DNA from: an uncultured Dechloromonas sp.
Lineage (GTDB): Bacteria; Pseudomonadota; Gammaproteobacteria; Burkholderiales; Rhodocyclaceae
Length of the DNA: 13,429 nucleotides
Assembly: GCA_946477505.1 (NCBI GenBank)
Contig: CAMKYP010000059.1
Span: 1 to 13,429 of the forward strand
Reading direction: 5' to 3'
Both the position numbers and the translations under genes were made by a program. The notes below the pieces were generated by a model. The model was given only the letters and a program-made list of their open reading frames with translations. It was not told where the DNA came from and ran no database searches. Positions 6,555 to 13,429 of this stretch are shown here, piece after piece (positions within the stretch are counted from its first letter, which is position 1; each line of letters starts with the position of its first letter).

Positions 6555-7381
6555 GTTTCGGGCAGCCGCTGCCCGTGCTGATGTATCACCACATCAGCCC
6601 GAAACCCGGGCTGGTGACCTGCTCGCCGGAAAACTTCCGCGCACACATGCAATGGCTGGCCGAAAACGGCTGGAAGACGCTGTCGACCGACGAGTTCACG
6701 CAGAGTCTGGCAACCGGCAAGGTGCCGAAAAAAAGCGTGCTGGTCACCTTCGACGACGGCTATCTCGACAACTGGGTTTACGCCCACCCAGTGCTCAAGG
6801 AATTCGGCCAGCGCGCAACCTTGTTCCTGATCACCGGCTGGATGGGCGAGGGTGAAGTCCGCCCGCATGCCGGCCAGTCGGGCGTGCCGGATGTGCCGAC
6901 CCATGCCCAGGCGATGGCCGCAGCCGCCGAAGGCAAGCTGGACGACGCCTTCCTGCGCTGGTCCGAGGTCGAAGCCATGCGCGATGCCGGTACTTTCGAC
7001 TTCCATTCGCATACCCACACCCACACCCGCTGGGACCGCAAGATCGCCGATCAGGCTGAGCGCGATCGGGCGCTGGCCGAGGATCTGGCCGCCTCGCGCG
7101 CCACGCTGGCCGCGCGCCTTGGCATCGACAGCCCGCACCTGTGCTGGCCGCAGGGCTATTACGACGCCGCCTACCAGCGTGTGGCGCGGGCCGCCGGTTT
7201 CACCCACCTGTATACGACCGAGCACGGTGTCGTCCGCCGCGAATCCGATCCGGGGCGCATCCCGCGCCTGGTCATCAAGGACAAGCCGGCCAAATGGTTC
7301 GGCGGGCGCATGGGAATCTACGGCCGGCCCCTGTTGTCGGCCCTCTATCTTGGCCTGAAAGCGGGCGGGAAGGGCCGCTGA
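6551..7381 (+). CDS. Polysaccharide deacetylase family protein (NodB/CE4 fold)
   Basis: The 276-residue protein carries the CE4 motifs. It opens with PVLMYHHIS (8-16), usual in this subgroup. Motif 1 is TFDDG (66-70), giving the catalytic base and metal Asp at D68/D69. Motif 2 is HSHTHTHTR (152-160), which contains HSxxH for the metal ion. Motif 3 is degenerate, CWPQGYYD (198-205). No signal peptide is visible, so it probably acts in the cytoplasm. CE4 enzymes remove N-acetyl groups from amino sugars; in an LPS core operon the likely target is a GlcNAc-type residue of the core, exposing a free amine. That substrate is inference. About 40 residues (98-137) inserted before motif 2 seem specific to this subgroup. 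GGAGG precedes the ATG, which overlaps the upstream stop as ATGA. Confidence 0.82.
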   Translation: MSFGQPLPVLMYHHISPKPGLVTCSPENFRAHMQWLAENGWKTLSTDEFTQSLATGKVPKKSVLVTFDDGYLDNWVYAHPVLKEFGQRATLFLITGWMGEGEVRPHAGQSGVPDVPTHAQAMAAAAEGKLDDAFLRWSEVEAMRDAGTFDFHSHTHTHTRWDRKIADQAERDRALAEDLAASRATLAARLGIDSPHLCWPQGYYDAAYQRVARAAGFTHLYTTEHGVVRRESDPGRIPRLVIKDKPAKWFGGRMGIYGRPLLSALYLGLKAGGKGR

Positions 7382-8529
7382 TGCGTCTGCGCCTGCGCGA
7401 ACCGCTGCTCTATCGCTGGCTGCGCCTGAAGCGGGCGCTCGACCGTCGGCCGCGTCCGGCCAGCGAACTCGGCACGCCGGCCATCCGCCGCATCCTGGCC
7501 ATTTCCTGTACGGCGCTCGGCGACACGCTGCTGTCCACGCCCGGCCTGCGGGCGCTGCGCCAGACCTATCCGCAGGCGCACATCACGCTGCTGGTGCATC
7601 CGTCCTTACAACAGCTCTTTACCGGTCTGGCCGACGTAGACGAGTTGATCCCCTACGATGGCAAATGGCGGGGCTTCCGCCGGGTGGCCAGTCAGCTCAA
7701 GGGTTTTGACCTGGCCGTCATCCTGCACGGCAACGAACCGCAGGCGACGCCGCTCGCCTACCTGTCCGGCGCCCGCCATATTTTCAAGCTGCCCAACAAC
7801 AACCGTTGGAGTTTCCTGCTCAGCAACCATGAGCCGGTGTTCGCCTGGGACGATCTCGGGCACGGTATCGACCAGCGTCTGGCGGTCGCGAAGCTGGCCG
7901 GGGCAGTCGGTGAATTCGATCGCCGCATGACCGTGCCGGCCCATGCCGAAGGTCGGGCGGCGCTGGACAAGGCGCTGGCCGAGCGCGGCTGGCAGGACGC
8001 GACCATCGTTGCCTTCCAGCCCGGTGCCTCGACGATGAGCCGGCGTTGGCCGCGTTCGCGCTTCATTGCGGCGGCCGCCGAACTGGTCAAGGCACGGCCT
8101 GACCTGCGTTTCGTGGTGACCGGTTCGCCGGCCGAAGCTGCGCTGTGCCAGGAGGTCGCCGCCGGCATCGAAACCGCTGCGCCCTTTGTCGGCGGAACGC
8201 GCGCCTGGGCCTCGGCAGGGCAGTTGCCGCTGATCGCCTTGCCCGACTTGCTGCGCCGCGCGAGCCTCTTGGTCACCGGCGACACCGGGCCGATGCATCT
8301 GGCGGTAACCGTCGATACACCGGTCGTCGCGCTGTTCGCGGTGTCCGATCCGGCCCGCTCCGGGCCCGGTTACGACCTCGACAAGCACGTGATCATCCGC
8401 AAATGGCGGACCTGCGATCCTTGCTACTCCAAGAACTGCCCCTACGCCGAGCCGATCTGCATGGACAACATCGCGGTCGATGAAGTGGTGGCGGCGGTCG
8501 ATGGCATCCTGAGCCGGAAGGCCACATGA
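7381..8529 (+). CDS. GT9 glycosyltransferase, heptosyltransferase-like
   Basis: The start is the ATG at 7381 in TGATG, with GGAAGGG just upstream at about 7368-7374; the same frame is open back to 7141, but that extension lies inside the deacetylase gene. The 382-residue protein has a basic, Arg/Leu-rich leader (1-37), then ILAISCTALGDTLLSTPGLRAL (38-59), with the Asp of the GD motif at D48. The donor half has QPGASTMSRRWP (213-224) and TGDTGPMHLAVTVDTPVVALF (299-319), keeping the donor-binding histidine H306. The tail carries CDPCYSKNCPYAEPIC (345-360), four cysteines of a pattern common in this GT9 subgroup. It likely transfers a heptose, or another sugar in LPS core variants, at the cytoplasmic face. 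The position transferred is unknown. Confidence 0.83.
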   Translation: MRLRLREPLLYRWLRLKRALDRRPRPASELGTPAIRRILAISCTALGDTLLSTPGLRALRQTYPQAHITLLVHPSLQQLFTGLADVDELIPYDGKWRGFRRVASQLKGFDLAVILHGNEPQATPLAYLSGARHIFKLPNNNRWSFLLSNHEPVFAWDDLGHGIDQRLAVAKLAGAVGEFDRRMTVPAHAEGRAALDKALAERGWQDATIVAFQPGASTMSRRWPRSRFIAAAAELVKARPDLRFVVTGSPAEAALCQEVAAGIETAAPFVGGTRAWASAGQLPLIALPDLLRRASLLVTGDTGPMHLAVTVDTPVVALFAVSDPARSGPGYDLDKHVIIRKWRTCDPCYSKNCPYAEPICMDNIAVDEVVAAVDGILSRKAT

Positions 8530-9722
8530 GCGCACCCAAACGCGTCCTGCTGCTCGATACCGGTAACGAGTGGGGCGGCGGCACCAACAGCATGTTCGAG
8601 TTGCTCAAGCGCATCGACCGCACGCGCTTCGATGTGACCTGCTGCTTCTACAAGGACTACAAGAAGGGCCAGAGCGGCCGTCTGCTCTCGGAGGAACTGG
8701 CCGATATCGGCATCCCGCTGATCCTGCTGCCGATCCGTAAGCAGCCGCTGTGGGCGAAGCTGGCCAAGGAAGTGGCGCGTGGCCTGCTGTCGTGGTCCGG
8801 GCGCCTGAAGAAGCGCGCGGTACTGGCCATTGAGATGCAGTGGCGCATCAAGCCGCGCGTCGCGGCCTTGAAGCTGTTGCTGCAAGAGGGCGGCTACGAT
8901 CTGCTGTACATGAACAACCAGCCCTCGTCGAACCTCGAAGGCTATCTGGCGGCCGAGGCGGCCGGTCTGCCGGTCGTCCAGCACTGCCGTATCGAGCCGA
9001 CGCTGCAGGCCAACGAGGCGGCTGTGGTCAATCGCACGGCGACGCGCATCATCTGCGTGTCCCAGGGCGTGGCCGACGTGCTGGCCGCCCAGCATGTCGC
9101 CGAGAACCGGCTGCGTGTGGTCTATAACGCCATCGACAGCCGCATCGCCTTGCCGACCCCGGTCGAACTGCCGCCGACTACCAAAGAACTGGTGATCGGG
9201 ACGGTCGGCCAACTGACGGCGCGCAAGGGCGTTCATCATCTGCTACAGGCCGTCGCCAACCTGAAGTCGGAACGCATGGCCGTAACCTGCCTGATCCTCG
9301 GCGAAGGGCCGCAGCGGGCGGAGCTGGAAAGTGCCGTGAATCGACTCGGGCTGATCGACCAAGTCAGTTTCGTCGGCTTCCAGTCGGTGCCGCTGGCCTG
9401 GGTGCAGGCGATGGACGTCTGTGTTCTTTGTTCGAGCAAGGAAGGCCTGCCGCGCGTGGTGCTCGAGGCGATGCTGGCGAGCAAGCCGGTGGTCGGGTCC
9501 GATGTGACCGGTACCCGCGAACTGGTGGTGCATGAGGAAACCGGCCTGCTCTACGCCTACGGTGACGTGGCGGCCCTGACCGCGTCGCTGCGTCGTCTGT
9601 TGTCCGATGCCGAATTGCGCCGCAGCATGGGCGAAGCCGGCCGCCGCCGGGTGGCCGAACGCTATTCCATCGAAGCCTATGTCGCCGGCGTGATGCAGGT
9701 GCTCGACGAGGCGGTACGGTGA
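8526..9722 (+). CDS. Glycosyltransferase family 4
   Basis: A 398-residue GT-B enzyme. The N-terminal strand VLLLDTGNEWGGGTNSMFELL (7-27) holds a glycine-rich acceptor loop. A basic, amphipathic stretch (about 71-118) with many Lys/Arg and Leu residues may bind the membrane surface. The linker is VVYNAIDSRI (198-207). The donor domain has IGTVGQLTARKGVHHLL (224-240), LGEGPQRAELE (258-268) and CSSKEGLPRVVLEAMLASKPVV (302-323), with E-x7-E at E306 and E314, then DVTGTREL. This fits a retaining transferase using a nucleotide sugar in LPS core assembly. The exact sugar is not assignable. GGAAGG (8514-8519) precedes the ATG, which overlaps the previous stop as ATGA. The gene ends in GTGA, overlapping the next start. 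Confidence 0.85.
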   Translation: MSAPKRVLLLDTGNEWGGGTNSMFELLKRIDRTRFDVTCCFYKDYKKGQSGRLLSEELADIGIPLILLPIRKQPLWAKLAKEVARGLLSWSGRLKKRAVLAIEMQWRIKPRVAALKLLLQEGGYDLLYMNNQPSSNLEGYLAAEAAGLPVVQHCRIEPTLQANEAAVVNRTATRIICVSQGVADVLAAQHVAENRLRVVYNAIDSRIALPTPVELPPTTKELVIGTVGQLTARKGVHHLLQAVANLKSERMAVTCLILGEGPQRAELESAVNRLGLIDQVSFVGFQSVPLAWVQAMDVCVLCSSKEGLPRVVLEAMLASKPVVGSDVTGTRELVVHEETGLLYAYGDVAALTASLRRLLSDAELRRSMGEAGRRRVAERYSIEAYVAGVMQVLDEAVR

Positions 9723-10864
9723 TCTACCTGCTGCTGACCTGGCTGATTGCGCCGCTGCTGTGGTTGCGGGCAGCTTTGCGCGGTGGGCAACGGACGAATC
9801 GCATTCTCGTCATCCAGACCGCCAAGATCGGCGACTTCGTGGCGACGACGCCGGTTTTCCGGGCCTTGCGCCGCCGCCTTCCCGGTACCGAAATTGTTGC
9901 CCTGTTGCACCCGGTGAATGTGCCGCTTGCCCGTCAGCTGGATAGCATCGACCACATCGTGACCTTGCCCGGGCATGGCTTCAAGGGCTGGGCCGGCAAG
10001 CGCTGGCTGCTCGACCAGCTGGCCGAGGGCTACGATGGCGTCTTGATCCTGAGCCCCAACCTGACGAATCTGTTGGTGCCGTTTTGGGCGGGCGTGCCAA
10101 AACGGGTCTCGGTGCTCGCCGACCGTCGGCAAGGTAGTGCCCGTCTCGCCTGGCCCTTCCTGAGCCATGGGGAACCGCATCGGGCGGGGCAGATGTTCCG
10201 CGAAACCGCCCTGCGGGCTTTGGCCGGGCTGGGCATCCGTGTGGATGAACCGCTCCTCGCGCTGCCCAACGAAATGCCGGGTGCCGCGAGCGGACAGGCA
10301 AAATTAGCGGCGCTCCAATCGCGCCTGCACCGACCGGTGGTGGGCTTCGGATTGGGGGCTGGCAACCGTATGAAGGCGCTCGATAGGGCGCAAATCGAAG
10401 CGCTGGCTGGCCAGATCGCCAGTCGCACAGCCGCGACACTGGTCCTGGTGGGTACCGATGCCGACCGGGCGGCGGCCGAAGTCCTCCGCGCCAGTCTGCC
10501 GCCAGACCGTGTCGTCGACACGACCGGACAATGGGCGCTCGACGAACTGCCGGTCCTGCTGGGCGCCCTCGACTGCTTCGTCGGCGTCGATTCCGGCGCT
10601 ACCTACATGGCCGACGCACTGGGTGTGCCGGTCGTCGATTTCATGGGGCCGGCCGATGACCGTGACCAGCGCCCGATCGGTAACAAGGCGGTGGTGATCC
10701 GCAGCGCCGAGCCTTGCGCCCCCTGTTCGCACGCCTTCGATGCGCCCTATGCCTGCCATCTGGGGACGCGGGCCTGCATTGCCAACTTGCCCATCCCGAC
10801 CGTTGTCGAATCGGTCGAGGCAATCCTGGCTTCCCCACATTCCGTTGCCGAGTGTCGACAATGA
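9719..10864 (+). CDS. Divergent GT9 glycosyltransferase (heptosyltransferase superfamily)
   Basis: The start codon is GTG at 9719, in a GTGA overlap. The 381-residue protein begins with a hydrophobic segment (about 1-18, IYLLLTWLIAPLLWL) that may anchor it to the inner membrane. ILVIQTAKIGDFVATTPVFRAL (29-50) is the GT9 acceptor-side motif with D39. The donor-side motif is unusual: VDSGATYMADALGVPVVDF (290-308), where standard GT9 members have D-(S/T)-G-x-x-H; Met stands where the histidine is expected. The HPGAS-type motif is also altered, to GLGAGNRMKALD (211-222). Four tail cysteines remain (C333, C336, C346, C353). The fold assignment is solid, but the donor may not be ADP-heptose. It lies in the middle of the coupled LPS operon. 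Confidence 0.8.
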   Translation: MIYLLLTWLIAPLLWLRAALRGGQRTNRILVIQTAKIGDFVATTPVFRALRRRLPGTEIVALLHPVNVPLARQLDSIDHIVTLPGHGFKGWAGKRWLLDQLAEGYDGVLILSPNLTNLLVPFWAGVPKRVSVLADRRQGSARLAWPFLSHGEPHRAGQMFRETALRALAGLGIRVDEPLLALPNEMPGAASGQAKLAALQSRLHRPVVGFGLGAGNRMKALDRAQIEALAGQIASRTAATLVLVGTDADRAAAEVLRASLPPDRVVDTTGQWALDELPVLLGALDCFVGVDSGATYMADALGVPVVDFMGPADDRDQRPIGNKAVVIRSAEPCAPCSHAFDAPYACHLGTRACIANLPIPTVVESVEAILASPHSVAECRQ

Positions 10865-12000
10865 AACTTGCCGTTTTCAAGGATTATGGCGTCGGGCGTT
10901 ACTTCGCCCAGCTCTTCGATTCGATTCCCGAGACGACCTTCTTCCTGTCGGAAAAGAACAAGTCCGGCCTCAATATCACGCCGCACCGGGTGCATCTGCT
11001 GACCAAACGGCAGCAGCTGCGTGACTACCTGACTTCGCCGCTCAAGGCCTGGTGCCGCCTGAAGGAAAACGACAACGACAAGAAGCGCGATTTCTTCTAC
11101 CAGGAAGTCGAGCGTTCCGCCGCCAGCGGCGAATTCGATGTCGCGCTGACCGGATCCGATCGCTCGCTGCACACGCTCGCGTCGCTGAAGGCAAAAGGGC
11201 ACCCGTTCAAGCTGGTGTACTGGATTCCCTTCACCATCCCCTTCGTCGACATGTTCGACCCGCGTTCGCTGGCCATACGCCAGGCGGCGTTTCCGCACGT
11301 CGACCTGTTCGTGGCGATTACCGATACCTGCCGCCGCGTGCTGTTGCTGGAAGGCATCCCCGAGGAAAAGATCGTCCACGTTTATCCGGGCATCGATACC
11401 GAAGTCTTCCAGCCGCGTCCGCAAACGAAGCAGGATGGCGTCTTCCGCATCCTGTTCGTCGGCAAGCTGGTCAGTTGGAAGGGCTGCTATACCTTACTCT
11501 ACGCCGCCAAGGAACTGCTGCCGGACATTCCTAACCTGGAACTGACCTTTGTCGGCCAGGGGGCCCAGCGCCAAGGCCTGGAACAGGCGGCCGAACTGCT
11601 GGGCATCAAGGAGCGGGTGAAATTCACCGGCTTCCTGAAATACGATGCCCTGCCCGACATCTACGCCCAATCCGACGCCTTCGTGCTGCCGGCCCTGCCC
11701 GCGATCAACCTGGCCGAACAGTTCGGTTTCGTTGTTGCCGAGGCGATGGCTTGCGGGTTGCCGACGGTGGTGTCCCGCGTGGGAGGTCTGCCCGAGGTCG
11801 TCGGCGGGCGTGATGAACTGATTTTTACGCCGGGTGATTTCTGGGATCTGGCAGCCAAATTGCGCGCCATCCATGCCTCTAGGGCGCTGGCTGCCGAACT
11901 GGGTCAGCATTGCTTGACGCATGCGCAAACCCATTACGATGCCAAGCAGAATGGATTGGCACTGAAAGCGGTGCTTGAAAAGATGGAGCGGGGGCAATGA
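10861..12000 (+). CDS. Glycosyltransferase family 4
   Basis: The ATG at 10861 overlaps the upstream TGA as ATGA; the frame is open further upstream, but that part lies inside the previous gene. The 379-residue protein starts MKLAVFKDYGVGRYFAQLFD. The N-terminal domain lacks the usual GG loop and is shorter and more polar, with a Lys/Asp-rich stretch KENDNDKKRD (68-77). The linker is VHVYPGIDTEVF (172-183). The donor domain has ILFVGKLVSWKGCYTLL (197-213), FVGQGAQRQGLE (230-241) and AEQFGFVVAEAMACGLPTVV (285-304), with E286-x7-E294 intact, then RVGGLPEVV. It is a probable retaining sugar transferase for LPS core or its outer extension, encoded directly before the ligase gene. Donor and acceptor are unknown. 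Only a weak GAG lies upstream, so expression probably depends on coupling to the previous gene. Confidence 0.84.
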   Translation: MKLAVFKDYGVGRYFAQLFDSIPETTFFLSEKNKSGLNITPHRVHLLTKRQQLRDYLTSPLKAWCRLKENDNDKKRDFFYQEVERSAASGEFDVALTGSDRSLHTLASLKAKGHPFKLVYWIPFTIPFVDMFDPRSLAIRQAAFPHVDLFVAITDTCRRVLLLEGIPEEKIVHVYPGIDTEVFQPRPQTKQDGVFRILFVGKLVSWKGCYTLLYAAKELLPDIPNLELTFVGQGAQRQGLEQAAELLGIKERVKFTGFLKYDALPDIYAQSDAFVLPALPAINLAEQFGFVVAEAMACGLPTVVSRVGGLPEVVGGRDELIFTPGDFWDLAAKLRAIHASRALAAELGQHCLTHAQTHYDAKQNGLALKAVLEKMERGQ

Positions 12001-13313
12001 ACGACGCAGCGCTGACGGGCAAGCCGGACCGGCTCGTGCAACTGACCCTGGGCCTGTGGTGGGTGCTTCTTTTCATCCAGCCTTTCGAAAAATTCGTGGC
12101 CGTGAAGTACCTGATGATGGTCGGCCTGCTGATTGCAGCGGTGCCGCTCGCCCTTCGCGCCGAGATACGCCAGCGCCTGCGCAGTCGCAACATCATTCTG
12201 GGCTTGGCGCTGGCCATTGTCGTCTGGTGCATCGCCGTGTCGGCGGCCAGCCCCTATCCCGCCGACAGTCTGCATGCCTTGCCGCGTGACCTGCTGCTGC
12301 AGGCAGAGTTGCTGCTGGTCGGCGGTTTGCTGGTGACCGGCCCGAAACAGGCGCGAACAGCATTGTGGATGATCATCGCCGGCTTCGCAGCGGTCAGTCT
12401 GCTATCCGCTGTCGAGGTGGCCTCGTATCTGAAGGATCATGCCTTGAGCGAAGGGCAGATTCCCCGTTCCCACAAGTCATTTTGGGGCGGTTACGCGACG
12501 ATGGCCAGTTTCTGCCTGCCGCTGATCATCGCCTTTGCGGTATCGACTGCCAGCGGCATTCAGCAGCGCGTTCTGCTCGGCGTCCTCTGCCTGCTCGGTG
12601 TGGTCCTGGCCGGCCTGTACGGCTCGCGCAGCCCGCTGTTGGTGGTTGCTGTTGCAGTCGTCGTATTGTTCGGGCTGCTGCGTGCCTGGGAGGCGCTGGC
12701 TGTCGTTTTCCTGGTCATGGCCTTGAGTATCGGCTGGGTGGCTACGCAGAGCAATCTCGGCTACCTCGAAAAATACCGCTCACTCGCCCGGGCTGATACC
12801 TATGTCACCAACCAGGGCTTGAGCCTGCGCCTCGACGTGTGGTCCGGCGTGATCGAGCTGATCGAGGCACGGCCGGTGCTCGGTTATGGCTATGGCTGGA
12901 AGAAGCTGGCCTGGGCGATCAACGATGGTGGCTATGCAGAGCGCTGGAAAGCCACGGATCCGGGCAAGTCGGCTTATTTCCTCGGCGAAGAGACAACTGC
13001 CAGCTATGGCAAGGTCAATCCGCACAACTATTTCCTGCAGGTCGCCTTCGAGATCGGTATTCCCGGCTTGCTGCTGGTACTTGCCTTCTGGCTGGCCGTC
13101 TTTTGGCAGGGACTGAAAGGAATCGTGCGCGGACCGCTCGAACATCGGCGTCTGCGGGTGGTGATCCTGACGACGTTGCTCGCCTACCTGCTGAGCAATT
13201 TAGCCAACGGCTTCTGGGTCGGTGGGCTGGCCAATATGGCCTGTGCGCTGGTCGGTATCCTGGTTGGTCTGACGTTGACCGAGCAATCTGTCGTTGCCGG
13301 GGAGAGCAAATGA
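11997..13313 (+). CDS. waaL: O-antigen ligase-like membrane protein (WaaL/Wzy_C family)
   Basis: The 438-residue protein is mostly hydrophobic, with about eleven to twelve probable membrane helices and a large periplasmic loop at roughly 250-350. Family marks are SRSPLL (210-215, R211), LSLRLDVWSGVIELIEARPVLGYG (275-298, R278) and NPHNYFLQVAFEIGIPGL (341-358, H343). These fit the Wzy_C/WaaL pattern, in which arginines and a loop histidine are needed for activity. The ligase transfers polymer from undecaprenyl diphosphate to lipid A-core on the periplasmic face, after MsbA flipping. Its place in an LPS core cluster with msbA favours ligase over O-antigen polymerase (Wzy), but the two share the fold, so the exact role is inferred. 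GAGCGGGGG precedes the ATG, which overlaps the previous stop as ATGA. Confidence 0.82.
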   Translation: MNDAALTGKPDRLVQLTLGLWWVLLFIQPFEKFVAVKYLMMVGLLIAAVPLALRAEIRQRLRSRNIILGLALAIVVWCIAVSAASPYPADSLHALPRDLLLQAELLLVGGLLVTGPKQARTALWMIIAGFAAVSLLSAVEVASYLKDHALSEGQIPRSHKSFWGGYATMASFCLPLIIAFAVSTASGIQQRVLLGVLCLLGVVLAGLYGSRSPLLVVAVAVVVLFGLLRAWEALAVVFLVMALSIGWVATQSNLGYLEKYRSLARADTYVTNQGLSLRLDVWSGVIELIEARPVLGYGYGWKKLAWAINDGGYAERWKATDPGKSAYFLGEETTASYGKVNPHNYFLQVAFEIGIPGLLLVLAFWLAVFWQGLKGIVRGPLEHRRLRVVILTTLLAYLLSNLANGFWVGGLANMACALVGILVGLTLTEQSVVAGESK

Positions 13314-13429
13314 ATATTCTGGTCATCCGCCGCGATAACATCGGCGATCTGGTGTGTACGACGCCGATGCTGGCGGCCTTGCGCAAGGCCATGCCCGATG
13401 CGTGGATCGGTATGCTGGTCAATCAATAC
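13310..13429 (+). CDS. GT9 glycosyltransferase, 5' end only
   Basis: Forty codons are visible before the window ends. They encode MNILVIRRDNIGDLVCTTPM and continue LAALRKAMPDAWIGMLVNQY. The segment I-G-D-L-V-x-T-T-P is the N-terminal GT9 motif, with D13 at the catalytic Asp position. GGGGAGAG is a strong ribosome binding site, and the ATG overlaps the waaL stop as ATGA. It is the fourth GT9 gene of the cluster. The donor-binding half lies outside the window, so the enzyme cannot be placed more exactly. Confidence 0.8.
   Translation, partial: MNILVIRRDNIGDLVCTTPMLAALRKAMPDAWIGMLVNQY

Noticed and set aside
1..13429. CRISPR array, tRNA, rRNA or insertion sequence
   Set aside because: No regularly spaced direct repeats, cloverleaf-like segments, rRNA sequence or transposase reading frames were found.

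Overview
The window looks like chromosomal DNA from a high-GC Gram-negative bacterium, most likely a betaproteobacterium of the Rhodocyclales type (Dechloromonas/Azonexus/Thauera-like). The taxonomic guess is inference: it rests on the cobS-cobC pair next to a lipopolysaccharide (LPS) core cluster, MsbA, a WaaQ-like heptosyltransferase and the GC-rich codon use. All recognised genes lie on the + strand.

Region 1 (1-80) is the 3' end of cobS (cobalamin synthase). Region 2 (81-867) separates it from cobC (alpha-ribazole phosphatase, 868-1380), an enzyme of the same late cobalamin pathway. This spacer is clearly AT-richer than its surroundings: hand counts give about 41% G+C at 121-240 and 49% at 361-660, against about 72% at 1081-1200. 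Inside it is what looks like one complete integron gene cassette (322-788): a TTAGAC left boundary, a 118-residue ORF of unknown function (350-706), and an attC-like site with a GTCTAAC R'' box, bulged stem arms, two GC hairpins and an AACG|TT right boundary. No integrase is visible. A perfect 26-bp palindrome sits just left of the cassette, and two related imperfect inverted-repeat elements flank it.

Region 3 (1427-13429, running off the right end) is an LPS outer-core/assembly cluster: waaQ-like GT9, GT4, msbA, GT4, polysaccharide deacetylase, GT9, GT4, divergent GT9, GT4, O-antigen ligase-like protein, and the first 40 codons of another GT9. Except for the 33-bp gap before msbA, every gene overlaps its upstream neighbour by 1 or 4 bases (TGATG, ATGA or GTGA), so the block is almost certainly one translationally coupled operon, possibly with an extra promoter at msbA.

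Together the genes describe a pathway. GT9 and GT4 enzymes build the core oligosaccharide on lipid A at the cytoplasmic face. The deacetylase may free an amino group on a core amino sugar. MsbA flips lipid A-core across the inner membrane, and the WaaL-like ligase adds polymer on the periplasmic side. The genes for Kdo transfer and first heptose addition (waaA, waaC, waaF) are not in the window. The most unusual item is the apparently solitary integron cassette between two cobalamin genes. The LPS cluster is of a familiar type but unusually rich in glycosyltransferases, and one GT9 has lost a normally conserved motif histidine.
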